This document shows positions 4,811-5,337 of a stretch of 5,337 nt of DNA, in pieces. The notes below the pieces were generated by a model, which did no database searches, had not been told where the DNA came from, and saw only the letters and a program-made list of their open reading frames with translations. Where the stretch lies: contig CAKQQY010000055.1 in assembly GCA_934271245.1 (NCBI GenBank), positions 1-5,337 of the forward strand. The letters are read 5' to 3'. The translations under genes were made by a program, and so were the position numbers. Source of the DNA: an uncultured Clostridia bacterium. Its GTDB lineage: Bacteria; Bacillota; Clostridia; Christensenellales; Borkfalkiaceae. Position 1 is the stretch's first letter, and the number at the start of each line of letters is the position of its first letter.

Positions 4811-5337
4811 ATGAAGAAAAAATTACTTTGCATCATATCCGTAATATTTGTCGCATTAAGCCTGTGCGTTTTTGCAAGTTGCAACGGCTGCGGCGGCAAA
4901 ACGGATGAACTGAAAAGCAGCACGGGAGTTACGCTTACCGGCGGGAACTTCGGAAAAAAGGCAAACCTGATAACCGAAAAAGTGGAAATGACGGAAGAAA
5001 CCGTCAAAAGCACGATAGACAAACTGCCTGAAGAGTTCAGGTTGCTCGCCGACGAAAAAACGGCGACAATCGACATTTCGGTAGAATCCGACGGAGTAAA
5101 GGTGCAACCGGACGGAAGAGTTAAAGTATCCGTACCCGCGCCCATAGAAGGCGTTGAAGATTATCTGGTTTTCCACATCAAGAGCGAAACCAAAGTCGAG
5201 CAACTCGACTGCGAGTTCAAAGACGGGAAAGTTGTTTTTGAGACGGACTCTTTCTCTCCGTACGTTTTTCTTGACAACTCAGATAGTTCGGAACTCGTTA
5301 TAAAGAATCCCGGTCCGTGCGAGGGAACGGTTGTCGT
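4811..5337 (+). CDS. Secreted lipoprotein, 5' part (3' truncated by window)
   Basis: The frame is open from the ATG to the window end, giving 175 residues of a longer protein. It starts with a lipoprotein signal: MKKK, a hydrophobic stretch (5-22) and a FASC lipobox with Cys24, followed by the Cys/Gly-rich NGCGGK. The mature part is hydrophilic and beta-rich. Around 95-155 it has a module seen in Firmicutes surface proteins: VKVSVPAPIEGVEDYLVFHI, then a GKVVFETDSFSPYVF stretch (139-153). In such proteins the FSPYV segment often precedes Ig-like, InlB-like or hydrophobic anchor regions, so more domains probably lie beyond the window. It has no enzymatic motif and its function is unknown. It is transcribed away from the solute-binding/LuxR operon and shares its promoter region. 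Its codons look somewhat richer in G and C than those of the repeat protein at the other window end. The gene and export signal are sure; the role is not. Confidence 0.85.
   Translation, partial: MKKKLLCIISVIFVALSLCVFASCNGCGGKTDELKSSTGVTLTGGNFGKKANLITEKVEMTEETVKSTIDKLPEEFRLLADEKTATIDISVESDGVKVQPDGRVKVSVPAPIEGVEDYLVFHIKSETKVEQLDCEFKDGKVVFETDSFSPYVFLDNSDSSELVIKNPGPCEGTVV

Noticed and set aside
4780..5203. Two overlapping minus-strand frames of 121 and 115 residues
   Set aside because: The plus strand here has a perfect ribosome binding site, a lipoprotein signal peptide and an unbroken frame to the window end, so the minus frames are shadows.

Overview
The window looks like a chromosomal segment from a low-to-moderate GC Gram-positive anaerobe of the Clostridia type. 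I infer this from tandem InlB-like repeats on a surface protein with a short membrane tail, two lipoprotein-type signal peptides, purine-rich Shine-Dalgarno sites, T-tailed intrinsic terminators and a family 1 solute-binding protein. An uncultured Christensenellales-like gut lineage would fit, but nothing here fixes the taxon.

Layout. Bases 1-586 (+) are the 3' end of a repeat-containing surface protein, closed by a strong intrinsic terminator (606-655). Bases 663-1056 (+) look like the decayed 3' part of an AlbA_2/RecG-like ATP-binding DNA-binding protein, of which only the C-terminal winged helix (850-1056) is still an intact reading frame. A second terminator follows at 1115-1145. Bases 1146-1524 hold no gene I can support, but contain several inverted repeats, including a long hairpin at 1261-1309.

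The core is a two-gene minus-strand operon. It starts from a good sigma-70-type promoter (TTGACT-17-TATACT, 4688-4716) and has a leader of about 155 bases that can fold in more than one way. The first gene encodes an extracellular solute-binding lipoprotein (4526-3177). After 26 bases comes a 541-residue membrane protein (3150-1525) with a large extracytoplasmic sensor region, two membrane helices, a coiled coil and a C-terminal LuxR-type helix-turn-helix. No ABC permease, histidine kinase or receiver domain is in the window. My working interpretation is that the solute-binding protein captures a ligand outside the cell and presents it to the membrane-bound regulator, making a one-component sensing module; this is inference.

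Divergent from that operon, across a promoter region of about 285 bases, a second lipoprotein gene begins at 4811 (+) and runs off the window end. It has a perfect AGGAGG ribosome binding site and a 12-bp hairpin in its leader. It is a natural candidate target of the regulator because the two transcription units share the intergenic region.
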